64,000 nt of DNA from Desmospora activa DSM 45169. GTDB lineage: Bacteria; Bacillota; Bacilli; Thermoactinomycetales; DSM-45169. Numbering within the stretch: position 1 is the first letter of the stretch; each line of letters begins with the position of its first letter. The position numbers were made by a program, and so were the translations under genes. This document shows, piece after piece, positions 36,201 to 45,302 of this stretch. The stretch lies in NCBI RefSeq assembly GCF_003046315.1, contig NZ_PZZP01000001.1:868001-932000 (forward strand), read 5' to 3'. A model generated the notes under the pieces. The model was not told where the DNA came from and did not search any database. It was given only the letters and a program-made list of their open reading frames with translations.

Positions 36201-37193
36201 TCACGCCAGCACATCTTTACGGGTAAAGGCGGTAAATGCGACGGCGAGTGCGACCAGTGACCAGATACTCAAAACGGTCAGGGAGAAGGGTAGCGTCATC
36301 CCCTCGATCATGGTGGGGGTGCCGCTGAGATAATCGGTCAGACGCAGATTGGTAAAAGCCAAATACTTAAGAGCAGACCAAGTAGGTGCCAATTGCGTGA
36401 GCAGACTGCCGGAGATGATCGCCGCCATCATAATACCCATACTGGCGGCGGTGCTCCGCACAAGTACCGATACCATAAAGGCGATGGTGGCTACCGTTAC
36501 ACAGGCGAACCAACCCAGACCATATCCCATTAAGGTGGCTTGCCACTGTGGGATCAGATGGACTTGATCCGTGAGAAGCTCTCCGTTTTCTTCCTGGAAG
36601 CCCGTCAATACCGGCATGGTCCAACCGGAGTAGCCAAAGATGACTCCCGATATCAGATAGCCTAGAATCGCTGTAGCCATCACCACCAGTGAAACAACAA
36701 GGATTAAGGCCAGGTATTTGCTGAGTAAAATGCGCCAACGGCGAACCGGCCGAGTGAGCAGCATTTTAATGGTGCCGGCGGAGTGTTCCGATGAAACGAT
36801 ATCCGAAGCGACCACCACCACCAATAGAGGCAAAAACAGTGATACGGATTCCTCCATAAACTGGCGTACAAAGGTGGGAGCACCTGGTGCCATCGGATTA
36901 ATATTATGATCGAGATAATATTGTTGCTGTTGAATGTTCATCTCAAGCATCTTTCGCCATTCTTCCGGGAGGCGACTGGAGGAAAGGCGATTTTGGCTGT
37001 CGATGATCTGTTGTTGCAGAACGGAACGCCAATCGTCTGTTCCCAACTGTTCCACAGTGGTTTGGACTGTACGGTACTGAGCATAGGTGAAAATGGGGAT
37101 CAGCACGGCCACAATCAAAAGAACGACTAACACCCTTTTCTTCTTCACCATTTTCAGCATTTCGTTGTAGATCAGGTTGACCCAATTACGCAA
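36201..37193 (-). CDS. ABC-2-type transporter permease
   Basis: The product is 330 aa. An N-terminal membrane segment (KKKRVLVVLLIVAVLIPIF, about 17-36) is followed by an extracytoplasmic loop of about 80 residues rich in Gln, then five more hydrophobic segments. SSEHSAGTIKMLLTRPVRRW is the conserved cytoplasmic motif of ABC-2 permeases. The TTG start at 37193 overlaps the end of the ATPase gene after GGAGGGAGATCACA. The substrate is unknown; such pairs often export peptides or antibiotics. Confidence 0.9.
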   Translation of the reverse strand: MRNWVNLIYNEMLKMVKKKRVLVVLLIVAVLIPIFTYAQYRTVQTTVEQLGTDDWRSVLQQQIIDSQNRLSSSRLPEEWRKMLEMNIQQQQYYLDHNINPMAPGAPTFVRQFMEESVSLFLPLLVVVVASDIVSSEHSAGTIKMLLTRPVRRWRILLSKYLALILVVSLVVMATAILGYLISGVIFGYSGWTMPVLTGFQEENGELLTDQVHLIPQWQATLMGYGLGWFACVTVATIAFMVSVLVRSTAASMGIMMAAIISGSLLTQLAPTWSALKYLAFTNLRLTDYLSGTPTMIEGMTLPFSLTVLSIWSLVALAVAFTAFTRKDVLA

Positions 37194-38121
37194 TGTGATC
37201 TCCCTCCGTCATTTGCAGGAAAACATCCTCCAAGGTTGGGTGTTTCTGTCGGATTTCCGTCACTTGAACGCCGGCATTTAAAAGAGCGCCGTTAGCAGCG
37301 GCGATCGCTTCCTGTGGGAGATGGGTGCGGATGATGCCGTTGTCAGGGAGATATTCCAGCGCAGTGACGGAGGCTAGGGAGCGCAGCACCTCCATGCCCT
37401 TCTCAATCGGATGAAGACGCCACTCCACAGGAGGCTCCCCCTCCAGAAGCTGACTGACAGGGCCAGTGCGAATCACCTTCCCGTTGCTGATAATCGCCAC
37501 CCGATCACATAGGGTTTGCACTTCATGCAGAATATGGCTGGAAATAAAGACGCTGATCCCTTCCTCTTTCGCTAAACGCTGGATAAAACCGCGCATCTCT
37601 CGGATACCGGCAGGGTCGAGGCCGTTGGTGGGCTCATCCAGAATCAACAGCTGAGGTTGACGAAGGAGTGCTTGCGCGATGCCTAAGCGTTGCCGCATCC
37701 CAAGGGAATAGGTTTTGACCGTATCGTCGATCCGTTCGGTTAACTCCACCAGTTTAACCACTTCTTCAATCCGTTCATACGAGATGGGTCCTTCCATGCG
37801 GGCAAAGTGCTCCAAATTTTCGCGGCCGGTCAAATACGGGTACATTTCCGGGTTTTCCACGATGGCCCCCACTTGGCGGATAGCGTGCGTAAAGTGGCGG
37901 CTGAGATCGTGGCCACCGATGGTGACGGTGCCACCGGTGGGTCTGATCAGACCGACGAGCATACGGATGGTGGTCGTCTTCCCAGCACCGTTGGGACCTA
38001 AAAAGCCAAAAACTTCTCCTTCCAATACATCAAACGACACATCGTGAATGATCTTCCGTTTGCTGATGGTTTTATGTAAGCCACGAACGGATAACACAAC
38101 CCTACGTTCATCAGGGGGCAT
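37186..38121 (-). CDS. ABC transporter ATP-binding protein
   Basis: The product is 311 aa. Walker A is GPNGAGKTTT, the Q-loop region is VGAIVENPEMYPYLTGRENL, the signature is YSLGMRQRLGIAQ, and Walker B is LLILDEPTNGLDP. A C-terminal extension of about 90 residues (from WRLHP) is typical of the DrrA-like subfamily. The ATG at 38121 after GAGGTG is preferred; one at 38127 lies too close to the site. The start overlaps the end of the GDSL hydrolase gene, giving a three-gene leftward operon. Confidence 0.93.
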   Translation of the reverse strand: MPPDERRVVLSVRGLHKTISKRKIIHDVSFDVLEGEVFGFLGPNGAGKTTTIRMLVGLIRPTGGTVTIGGHDLSRHFTHAIRQVGAIVENPEMYPYLTGRENLEHFARMEGPISYERIEEVVKLVELTERIDDTVKTYSLGMRQRLGIAQALLRQPQLLILDEPTNGLDPAGIREMRGFIQRLAKEEGISVFISSHILHEVQTLCDRVAIISNGKVIRTGPVSQLLEGEPPVEWRLHPIEKGMEVLRSLASVTALEYLPDNGIIRTHLPQEAIAAANGALLNAGVQVTEIRQKHPTLEDVFLQMTEGDHIA

Positions 38122-38932
38122 CCACATTCACCTCGTTTTCTTCTAGGGCGGTTAGGGTTTGCAACAGACGGTCGGCCATAAACTGATATCCGTCATTATT
38201 GGGGTGAAATTTATCGGAGTATAAGTATCGGTCCGGATTTAATTGAAACAGGTCAAATAGGGGGATGATTACCACCAAGGGATCGTCTGCCGTCGTTTCC
38301 ACTATCGTTTGATTCCATTCCCGCACCAATGCATCTGTGGTTTTACGGTCCCCCAAATCGCCGAAAGGATTATAGAGACCAAAGATAAAGATGGGAACAT
38401 CCGCGTTCTCTTGCCGAATCGCTTCCACGATCGCCTTGAGGTTATTGGCATATTCTTCGCGGGTTAAAGCAGCTTCGTCCAAATCGATCGATTCCAATGA
38501 CCCGCTTCCGCGAAAAAGGTCGTTTCCACCGATGGTGAGGGTTACCCAACTGGCTTCACCCAACAGCTGACGGACGCGTGGTTGTTTCATCTGTTCTCTC
38601 AACTCGGGTGAAGTTTGCCCTTTGATTCCCAAGTTGACGGCACTAACCGTTTCATCCTGTTCACGGAGGGCGGATCGAATCCGTCCAAAATAGCCTTGTC
38701 CAGTCGTGTCACCGGTTCCTCGGGTAAGGGAGTCCCCAAAGCTTAGCAACAAATGCTCTCCTTCAGGGGCGGCAGAGGAAACATCAGTTTCCCGCGCTTC
38801 ATTCGGCTGTGGTGCAGAAGTGTTTCCCATGATCTCCGCCACAGCCCAGGAAAAGCCTGCCGCAAAGAGCAACAGGGACGCCAAGGAGAGTAAATTGATT
38901 GCGATCCACAACGGTCGGCTTTTCATTTTCAT
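38111..38932 (-). CDS. Secreted/membrane-anchored SGNH (GDSL) hydrolase
   Basis: The product is 273 aa. Residues about 8-31 form a signal anchor. Block I SFGDSLTRG carries the nucleophilic Ser, block III TIGGNDLF follows, and block V SDKFHPNNDGYQ holds the Asp and His. This extracytoplasmic family includes lipases and de-acetylases. The ATG follows AAAGGAG. It is the first gene of an operon with an ABC exporter, so its substrate may be delivered or protected by that transporter; this is inference. Confidence 0.9.
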   Translation of the reverse strand: MKMKSRPLWIAINLLSLASLLLFAAGFSWAVAEIMGNTSAPQPNEARETDVSSAAPEGEHLLLSFGDSLTRGTGDTTGQGYFGRIRSALREQDETVSAVNLGIKGQTSPELREQMKQPRVRQLLGEASWVTLTIGGNDLFRGSGSLESIDLDEAALTREEYANNLKAIVEAIRQENADVPIFIFGLYNPFGDLGDRKTTDALVREWNQTIVETTADDPLVVIIPLFDLFQLNPDRYLYSDKFHPNNDGYQFMADRLLQTLTALEENEVNVDAP

Positions 38933-39065
38933 CGTAAACTCCTTTGCTTCAATTGATGGAACGGCGGTGTAAACCGGTTATATCTTTTCCTTCCTCAAAA
39001 GGGGCAAACCGCCTGTAGGCGCATATACATAATATCGAGTTTGTTTTTTAGGGAGGGAACGAAGA

Positions 39066-39977
39066 GTGAAATTGCAAATCGTCCAACCCGGGGATACGCT
39101 TTGGTCGGTCGCCCGCCGCTTCGACATCCCGATCCGGACTCTGATGGATGCCAATAAAGACATCGGGGATCCCGACCGTTTGGAGCCAGGGACCAAAGTG
39201 CGAATTCCCACAGGCAAGGTTCCGGTCTCTTTGTATACAACAGAAGATGAAGTGAAAGTTCGTCGAGAACCGCCGCATCCGCCCACTTGGGAAAGTTCCA
39301 GTTCAAGCTCTAGTTCTAGTTCAAGCTCTAGCTCCAGTTCAGCGATGGCGCCAAAACGGGGGGCGAGGATGCCTCAGTACCCTACTTTCCCAGTCCCCCC
39401 CATGCCCAAAGCACCCCAGTATCAACAGCAAAAATCTGTATCACCCACTCCATACCCAACGCCATATCCATATCCCAGTAAGACTCCCAAAAGGGATTGT
39501 GGTTGTGGATCTCCCAAACAGGTATTCCCTTTTCCGCCTGGCCAAGGCTATCCGATGCCTGGCCCCGGTTATCCCGGTCCTGGTCAAGGCTATCCCGGTC
39601 CTGACCAAGGTTACCCGATGCCCAGCCCTGGTTATCCCGGTCCCGACCAAGGTTATCCTGGCCCTGGTCAAGGCTATCCCATGCCTGGACCTGGCTTTCC
39701 CGGACCGGACCAAGGCTATCCGATGCCCGGCCCCGGTTATCCCGGCCCTGGTCAAGGCTATCCCGGTCCCGGTTTTCCCGGAATACCAGGGATGCCGATG
39801 ACACCAATGTCCAAAAAAGATCCTACCCAAGACCGTTCGCTAAATGGTCCATCCCCATCTGTCCCCTTACGTCCAATGCCCCTGGAAAGCTCGGAAAATG
39901 TTGATGGGCAAACGAGCAATTATGCTGAGCTCTTTCGTGAGCAGGAAGAGCGGGAGAGCAGTTCCTCCGAACTGTGA
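39066..39977 (+). CDS. LysM spore coat/exosporium-type protein with poly-Ser and Gly-Tyr-Pro repeats
   Basis: The product is 303 aa. A LysM domain occupies residues 1-48 (QIVQPGDTLWSVARRFDIP). Then come 16 consecutive Ser residues (77-92) encoded by mixed Ser codons, a Pro/Tyr-rich linker, a DCGCGS cysteine cluster near 145, and about 80 residues of collagen-like repeats built from GQGYPGP, GPGYPGP and GYPMP units (about 158-240). The order LysM protein, coat kinase, yebC resembles the safA region of B. subtilis. It is likely a spore-surface structural protein like SafA. GTG start after GGAGGGAACGAAGA. Confidence 0.75.
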   Translation: MKLQIVQPGDTLWSVARRFDIPIRTLMDANKDIGDPDRLEPGTKVRIPTGKVPVSLYTTEDEVKVRREPPHPPTWESSSSSSSSSSSSSSSSAMAPKRGARMPQYPTFPVPPMPKAPQYQQQKSVSPTPYPTPYPYPSKTPKRDCGCGSPKQVFPFPPGQGYPMPGPGYPGPGQGYPGPDQGYPMPSPGYPGPDQGYPGPGQGYPMPGPGFPGPDQGYPMPGPGYPGPGQGYPGPGFPGIPGMPMTPMSKKDPTQDRSLNGPSPSVPLRPMPLESSENVDGQTSNYAELFREQEERESSSSEL

Positions 39978-40948
39978 ACGGACAGGAACAAGGATGGGCT
40001 TTTCATATCGGGGCAGCGGAGCGTCTTCATTGGGAACGATTGCTGGGTGATCGCATTGAAACGGTTCAGCCGTTCCAAAAAAATTGGTTGGTGACAACCG
40101 CTCACGGTCGCTGGGTGGCTAAACGGACGCGACGACCCGGTTTTCTCCAATGGTGGGCGGGAGTAGATCGGGAGATCAGACTGCGTGGTTTTCAGCAACT
40201 ACCCTTTTGGTTAACGGACGGAAGAGAATGGCAACTGTCCGCTTGGATACCGGGGCGCAGTGCCCGTTATCGCCAGCAAGGGGATTTGGTTCACGCCGCT
40301 GCCATATTGGGACGATTTCACCGGCTAGGGCGTGGATTGTATACCCCTACCCTTTCTCCTGGAAGTAATTTAATCAAGCGGGTGGAAGAGCGTTTCCTTA
40401 CCTTTATCCGCTTTGTTCGTAAACAAAATTCGCCCGCAGTCCAACAAGTGCTACAACCGGTGGAAGGGGAGTTGCTCCAGTGTGGGCAGCAAGTGTTGGA
40501 GGCACTGTCCCGTTTTCCTTGGGATGATTGGTGCCGAAGAGAACAACAGATGCACAATCTGGTCCACCGCGATCTGGCTAGTCATAATTGGATTTGGGAT
40601 TCCGTTGGTCGAGGTTGGCTAATCGACTTTGATACGGCCGGTTATGATGTGCAGGTGGGGGACTTGTGGCAGCTCTTGTCCCGAGGGATGTGGGAACAAA
40701 ACTGGGAGCCCTCCATCCTGCAAAGGGCGGTGGCGACCTATGAGCAAGAGCGTCCGCTTCAGTGGTGGGAACGGGAACTGCTAAGGATTTTGTTGGCCTT
40801 TCCCAATGAAATTTATCGGGAAGCGATTGGACTCGGCAGGGGAGATCCGGAATATACAATCACACGTACCCTGCCATACCTTGAACGGTTGGTGACCAAT
40901 GTTCCCCAGTGGCGACCGTGGACCCGCCAGCAGTCATGGTTGGTTTAA
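39974..40948 (+). CDS. ysxE: CotS/YsxE-family spore coat protein with aminoglycoside-phosphotransferase fold
   Basis: The product is 324 aa. The kinase-like catalytic loop HNLVHRDLASHNWIW (HRDxxxxN) and the metal motif LIDFDTAGYD are retained, and WVAKRTRR may supply the ATP lysine. CotS, YtaA and YsxE are coat-associated members of this fold in Bacillus. The GTG start overlaps the stop of the LysM gene (GTGA), so the two are coupled. The assignment to YsxE rather than CotS follows from B. subtilis having ysxE next to a LysM coat gene (spoVID); it is not certain. Confidence 0.72.
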   Translation: MNGQEQGWAFHIGAAERLHWERLLGDRIETVQPFQKNWLVTTAHGRWVAKRTRRPGFLQWWAGVDREIRLRGFQQLPFWLTDGREWQLSAWIPGRSARYRQQGDLVHAAAILGRFHRLGRGLYTPTLSPGSNLIKRVEERFLTFIRFVRKQNSPAVQQVLQPVEGELLQCGQQVLEALSRFPWDDWCRREQQMHNLVHRDLASHNWIWDSVGRGWLIDFDTAGYDVQVGDLWQLLSRGMWEQNWEPSILQRAVATYEQERPLQWWERELLRILLAFPNEIYREAIGLGRGDPEYTITRTLPYLERLVTNVPQWRPWTRQQSWLV

Positions 40949-40969
40949 AGGGATCGCATGTGGTATCAT
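40940..40969 (+). promoter_or_regulatory. Candidate promoter of the structured region upstream of yebC
   Basis: TTGGTT (40940-40945), an 18-base spacer and TATCAT (40964-40969). Its predicted start, about 40976, is just before the outer inverted repeat at 40984. Confidence 0.45.
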
Positions 40970-40983
40970 GGAAACTGATGATC

Positions 40984-41230
40984 GTCGCATGCGGTGGAGT
41001 GTGAAGAACCCATGGGAATGAGGGGGCCGTTTTGCAGAACTGCATCGGCATGACAGGTGCGGTACGGGTAGCTGTCAACCTGCCCCCGATGACCCACATG
41101 TCATGAGATTGACGGTTGATCCACCGTGCTCACTTGGAGCCGGTGGTTCTTTCTGTGTCAAAAGGATGGACACTGATATCAGTATACCGCAAAGCGTTGG
41201 CACTCACATCCGTCACAAACCGCATGCGTC
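40984..41230 (+). ncRNA. Candidate structured RNA or long leader upstream of yebC
   Basis: The 309-base gap before yebC is bounded by GTCGCATGCGGT (40984-40995) and ACCGCATGCGTC (41219-41230), complementary at 11 of 12 positions. Nested inside are GAAGAACC (41003-41010) with GGTTCTT (41145-41151), GGGGGC (41022-41027) with GCCCCC (41082-41087), TGACAG with CTGTCA (41051-41076), the hairpin CCACCG...CGGTGG (41121-41146), and GGATG with CATCC (41164-41211). It fits no riboswitch consensus I recognise. It could be a free RNA or the yebC leader. Confidence 0.45.
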
Positions 41231-41257
41231 AGGAAACAGAAGATCGAGGTGATCCGC

Positions 41258-42007
41258 ATGGCTGGCCATTCTAAGTGGAAAAACATCCAACATCGTAAAG
41301 GTCGGCAGGATGCTATTCGAGGAAAAGTGTTCGCCAAATTGTCACGAGAGATTATGGTGGCAACACGAGAAGGAGGCCCTGATCCGGAACAAAATCAACG
41401 CTTGCGCTTGGCTGTTGCCAAAGCACGTTCACAAAATATGCCCAATGATAACATCGAGCGGGCGATCAAGCGGGGAAGCGGGGAAGAAGGTGGCGGCAAC
41501 TATGAAGCTGTCACTTACGAGGGCTATGGACCCGCCGGTGCCGCGGTGATGGTAGAGGCATTGACCGATAACCGTAATCGTACTGCCGCCGATATTCGTC
41601 ACATTTTTTCCAAACGGGATGGTAATCTGGGGGAATCCGGCTGTGTCGCCTGGATGTTTGAACGAAAAGGGCTCTTGTATATCGACCGGAATACGACGGA
41701 TGTGGAAGAGGATGAGTTGTTGATGCTGGCATTGGAGGCGGGAGCGGAGGATTTTGAAGCGGCAACGGATGCCTTTACGATAACGACGGCTCCGGAAAAC
41801 TTTGAGGATATAAAAAATGTTCTAGAGGATCAAGGATTCCGCCTGTCCAATGCTGAAGTAACGATGATTCCCACCAACACCGTGGATGTAAGTGGAGAAC
41901 ATGCCTCCAAGATCCTGAACCTGATCGAAACCTTAGAAGACCACGACGATGTGCAAAACGTGTTCGCCAATTTTAATATCGATGAAGCGGAGTTGGAAAA
42001 ACTGTGA
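41258..42007 (+). CDS. yebC: YebC/PmpR family translational or transcriptional regulator
   Basis: The product is 249 aa, with the family N-terminus MAGHSKWKNIQHRKGRQDA and the motifs GGPDPEQNQRLRLAVAKA, YEGYGPAGAAV and FSKRDGNLGESGCVAWMF. YebC proteins were described as transcription factors and more recently as helping ribosomes through proline stretches. The ATG at 41258 follows GAGGTGATCCGC; the GTG at 41249 lies within that site. The nearby LysM protein with many prolines is a possible client, by inference only. Confidence 0.95.
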   Translation: MAGHSKWKNIQHRKGRQDAIRGKVFAKLSREIMVATREGGPDPEQNQRLRLAVAKARSQNMPNDNIERAIKRGSGEEGGGNYEAVTYEGYGPAGAAVMVEALTDNRNRTAADIRHIFSKRDGNLGESGCVAWMFERKGLLYIDRNTTDVEEDELLMLALEAGAEDFEAATDAFTITTAPENFEDIKNVLEDQGFRLSNAEVTMIPTNTVDVSGEHASKILNLIETLEDHDDVQNVFANFNIDEAELEKL

Positions 42008-42157
42008 TCAGTCAACTCTTCTTGCATGGGGAACATGTCCGTCTTACGATCTCGTCAGTTTTTGGAACGAGGCGGAAAGCGGTATGATATGAGATTGTAT
42101 GGGTTGTTATGGCCAGAGTGGAAGGGACATAGGGGGATGTCTTCATAATGCGCGTTC

Positions 42158-42184
42158 AACCGTTCCAGTTAGGGGCGGTTTTTT
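42158..42184 (+). terminator. Terminator downstream of yebC
   Basis: AACCG (42158-42162) and CGGTT (42176-42180) with a 13-base loop, followed by T residues; a short stem but good tail. Confidence 0.6.
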
Positions 42185-42189
42185 GTAAC

Positions 42190-42227
42190 AAAAACCCCTG
42201 CCCGATGGAAGCAGTCGGGAAGGGGTT
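42190..42227 (-). terminator. Terminator of the manganese transporter operon
   Basis: Leftward, AACCCCTTCCCGA and TCGGGCAGGGGTT form a stem followed by TTT, 27 bases past the last stop codon. Confidence 0.8.
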
Positions 42228-42253
42228 TATCGCGATTGGAATCGTTCTCTGAT

Positions 42254-43159
42254 TTAGGGCGCATTTTTTTCGCCGTTGGTTGTGGTCAAGCGTAGCGAAC
42301 GACGCACCAGCCAACGGGTGACGACGCCGTGTAAGGGGGAGAACAGGAAGGCGAGGATAAAAAGCAATCCTGCCGCCACCGTCATGCATCCGGCGATGGA
42401 GGCATCCAGCCACAGCGCCATCCAGTAACCGCAGATAGAGCTGAGGATTCCGACGACAGCACTGATGGCCAGCATCCATTCCAACTTGTCCGTCAGAAGG
42501 TAAGCGGTCGCTCCCGGCACGATCAGCATAGCCACCACCAGGATAGCACCCACACTTTCAAAGGAGGCCACAGTGGTAACAGAAACTAAGCCCATTAACA
42601 CATAGTGGATCAATAGCACTGGAATCCCTAATGCTGCCGCCATTTGCGGATCAAAGGTCACTACTTTTAATTCCTTATAAAGTAGCCCCACCACGACCAG
42701 CGAGAGAAAGAGAGCCGCTCCCACAATCCACATCGCGCGCGGGCCTATTTCCCACCCGAACAGGGTCCAAGTATTAAAGGGAACATAGGCGATTTCACCG
42801 TAGAGGACATGATCCAGATCCAAATGAACCTGCCGTGCAAACAACGAGATCATAATGACACCTACGGCAAACAAAAAAGTGAAGGTAACGCTGATGGCGG
42901 CGTCATGTTGTACGCCCTGCTGGCTCAAGGTTTGAATTAAAAAAGTACACAACAGCCCAAAGGCGGCCGCCCCCAACAGCATCCAGACGGATTCCAGGCT
43001 TCCGCTGAAGAGGTATGCCACAACAATCCCGGGCAGGACAGCGTGACTGATGGCATCCCCCACCATTGCCAATCGTCGTAGGATTAAAAAACAGCCTAAA
43101 AAGCCGCAGGCGACTGCAACCATGGCACCAGTTACGATGATGGTCATTCCCATGGTCAT
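42254..43159 (-). CDS. mntD: Manganese ABC transporter permease MntD
   Basis: The product is 301 aa with eight to nine hydrophobic segments and the ABC-3 family signature GDAISHAVLPGIVVAYL near residue 34. It is the second permease of the operon mntA-mntB-mntC-mntD, overlapping mntC by ATGA. Metal specificity (Mn rather than Zn) is inferred from the MntR-like box upstream of the operon and from the mntC tail. Confidence 0.88.
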   Translation of the reverse strand: MTMGMTIIVTGAMVAVACGFLGCFLILRRLAMVGDAISHAVLPGIVVAYLFSGSLESVWMLLGAAAFGLLCTFLIQTLSQQGVQHDAAISVTFTFLFAVGVIMISLFARQVHLDLDHVLYGEIAYVPFNTWTLFGWEIGPRAMWIVGAALFLSLVVVGLLYKELKVVTFDPQMAAALGIPVLLIHYVLMGLVSVTTVASFESVGAILVVAMLIVPGATAYLLTDKLEWMLAISAVVGILSSICGYWMALWLDASIAGCMTVAAGLLFILAFLFSPLHGVVTRWLVRRSLRLTTTNGEKNAP

Positions 43160-44475
43160 GATTGCATCCCCCCCTCAAACCCTTTGGATGAATTCGGATG
43201 CCAGCGTGGCTCCCGTCCGTGTAGAACCAGCAATTTATGCAGTTCAGGCAGCAGTTCGTCCGGGATATCTTCCCGCACAGCCCCTGTATCTGAATCGCGG
43301 ATGGTGCTGCCCACTTCATTTTCATGCATCATCCACACCTCGGTTAAACGGGCGTGCAACACCGTTTCATAGGCGGCATTCCAACCGGCTGCGGTTGCGG
43401 TTAACATGCGTTCACCCGCTTGATCCTTTACCTGTAGCCATCCTTCACCAACCAGATTGCGCACAGCCCGCTCCAGTTGTCGGGACGGGATGGCATAACG
43501 AGAGGAGAGAGATTCGACTGTAACCAAGTCTTCATTTTGTTCACGAGCTTCGTACAATGCTTGTAAAATACGGTCCCGCGTTGCTTCCCGGCGAACCTGG
43601 CTTAGTCGCCATGCTTTTGCCAACAACCCGCGGCGGGGAGCGAATACCATCGAAAGCATAAAGACGACGGTGGCTGCAACCACAATCAAGGGGCCGGTAG
43701 GAAAATTAAATCCCATTGTGCTAAACAATGTGCCCAACGCACCGGACAATCCACCTAAGAGAGCGGATAGGATCAACATTACATCCAGCCGCTCTGTCCA
43801 ATAGCGGGCGGCGGCGGCGGGTGTCACGATAAGTGCCGCAACCAACACCACCCCTGCGGCTTGTAAGCCGATGACGACAGCTACTACCAGCAGCAGCATT
43901 AAAAACAGATCCAAGGCAGCCATGGGGAGCCCCAGGCTACGGCCAAAACCGGCATCAAAACAGAGCAGCTTAAATTCCTTGAAGAAGAGAAAGGTAATTA
44001 CCAGCAATAAAAGAGCGACACTTCCCATCACCCATACATCCTCACCGACGAGGGATGCCGCTTGACCGAATAAAAATTGATCCAACCCGCTCTGGTTGCC
44101 GTTGGGTTGGTGTTGAATCTGTGTCAACAATACAATGCCAAATCCGAAAAAAACGGAAAGGACCAAACCCAAAGCGGTATCTTCTTTGAGACGGGAAAAG
44201 CGGGTGATGGTGCTGATGGCCATTGATGCTAGCACACCGGTTATGATCGCCCCGATCAGGAAAAAAAACGAATTTTTTGTTCCAGTCAGCATAAAGGCGA
44301 GACAGATGCCGGGAAGGGCCGCATGGGCGAGGACATCTCCCATCAGGCTACGTTTACGCAAAAAGGCAAAAGCACCGATGACACCGCTGGAAAGGCCTAA
44401 AAGCATGGTTCCGGATAACACCCAAGCGGTATTGGGATCGCTGAGGTGCGCGCCGATGTTTTCAAGTGAGAACAT
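43156..44475 (-). CDS. mntC: Manganese ABC transporter permease MntC with C-terminal winged-helix domain
   Basis: The product is 439 aa, close to the 435 aa of B. subtilis MntC. Residues 1-285 hold the ABC-3 permease (GDVLAHAALPGICLAFM). From about 295 a soluble tail begins (REATRDRILQALYE), with a winged-helix-like part (VTVESLSSRYAIPSRQLERA) and a DtxR/MntR-like metal-binding part (LTEVWMMHE). This tail may act as a metal sensor on the transporter. The frame extends far upstream, but GAGGTGATCCCC before the ATG at 44475 sets the start, 5 bases after mntB. Confidence 0.88.
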   Translation of the reverse strand: MFSLENIGAHLSDPNTAWVLSGTMLLGLSSGVIGAFAFLRKRSLMGDVLAHAALPGICLAFMLTGTKNSFFFLIGAIITGVLASMAISTITRFSRLKEDTALGLVLSVFFGFGIVLLTQIQHQPNGNQSGLDQFLFGQAASLVGEDVWVMGSVALLLLVITFLFFKEFKLLCFDAGFGRSLGLPMAALDLFLMLLLVVAVVIGLQAAGVVLVAALIVTPAAAARYWTERLDVMLILSALLGGLSGALGTLFSTMGFNFPTGPLIVVAATVVFMLSMVFAPRRGLLAKAWRLSQVRREATRDRILQALYEAREQNEDLVTVESLSSRYAIPSRQLERAVRNLVGEGWLQVKDQAGERMLTATAAGWNAAYETVLHARLTEVWMMHENEVGSTIRDSDTGAVREDIPDELLPELHKLLVLHGREPRWHPNSSKGFEGGMQS

Positions 44476-44480
44476 GGGGA

Positions 44481-45242
<762 letters not shown>

Positions 45243-45302
45243 GAGAGAGCCTCCCTCCTCTATGTGGATATCATGTGTCTGACTGATTGATTGATGAATG
45301 CA

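Noticed and set aside
39540-39800. Tandem repeats considered as a CRISPR array
   Set aside because: They are in-frame codon repeats of a Gly-Tyr-Pro protein without unique spacers; antisense frames rich in Asp/Gln are shadows of it.
40976-41160. 6S RNA or tmRNA upstream of yebC
   Set aside because: Length is near that of 6S RNA but no single long hairpin with a central bubble is evident, and no tRNA-like ends or tag reading frame for tmRNA are seen; left as unassigned.
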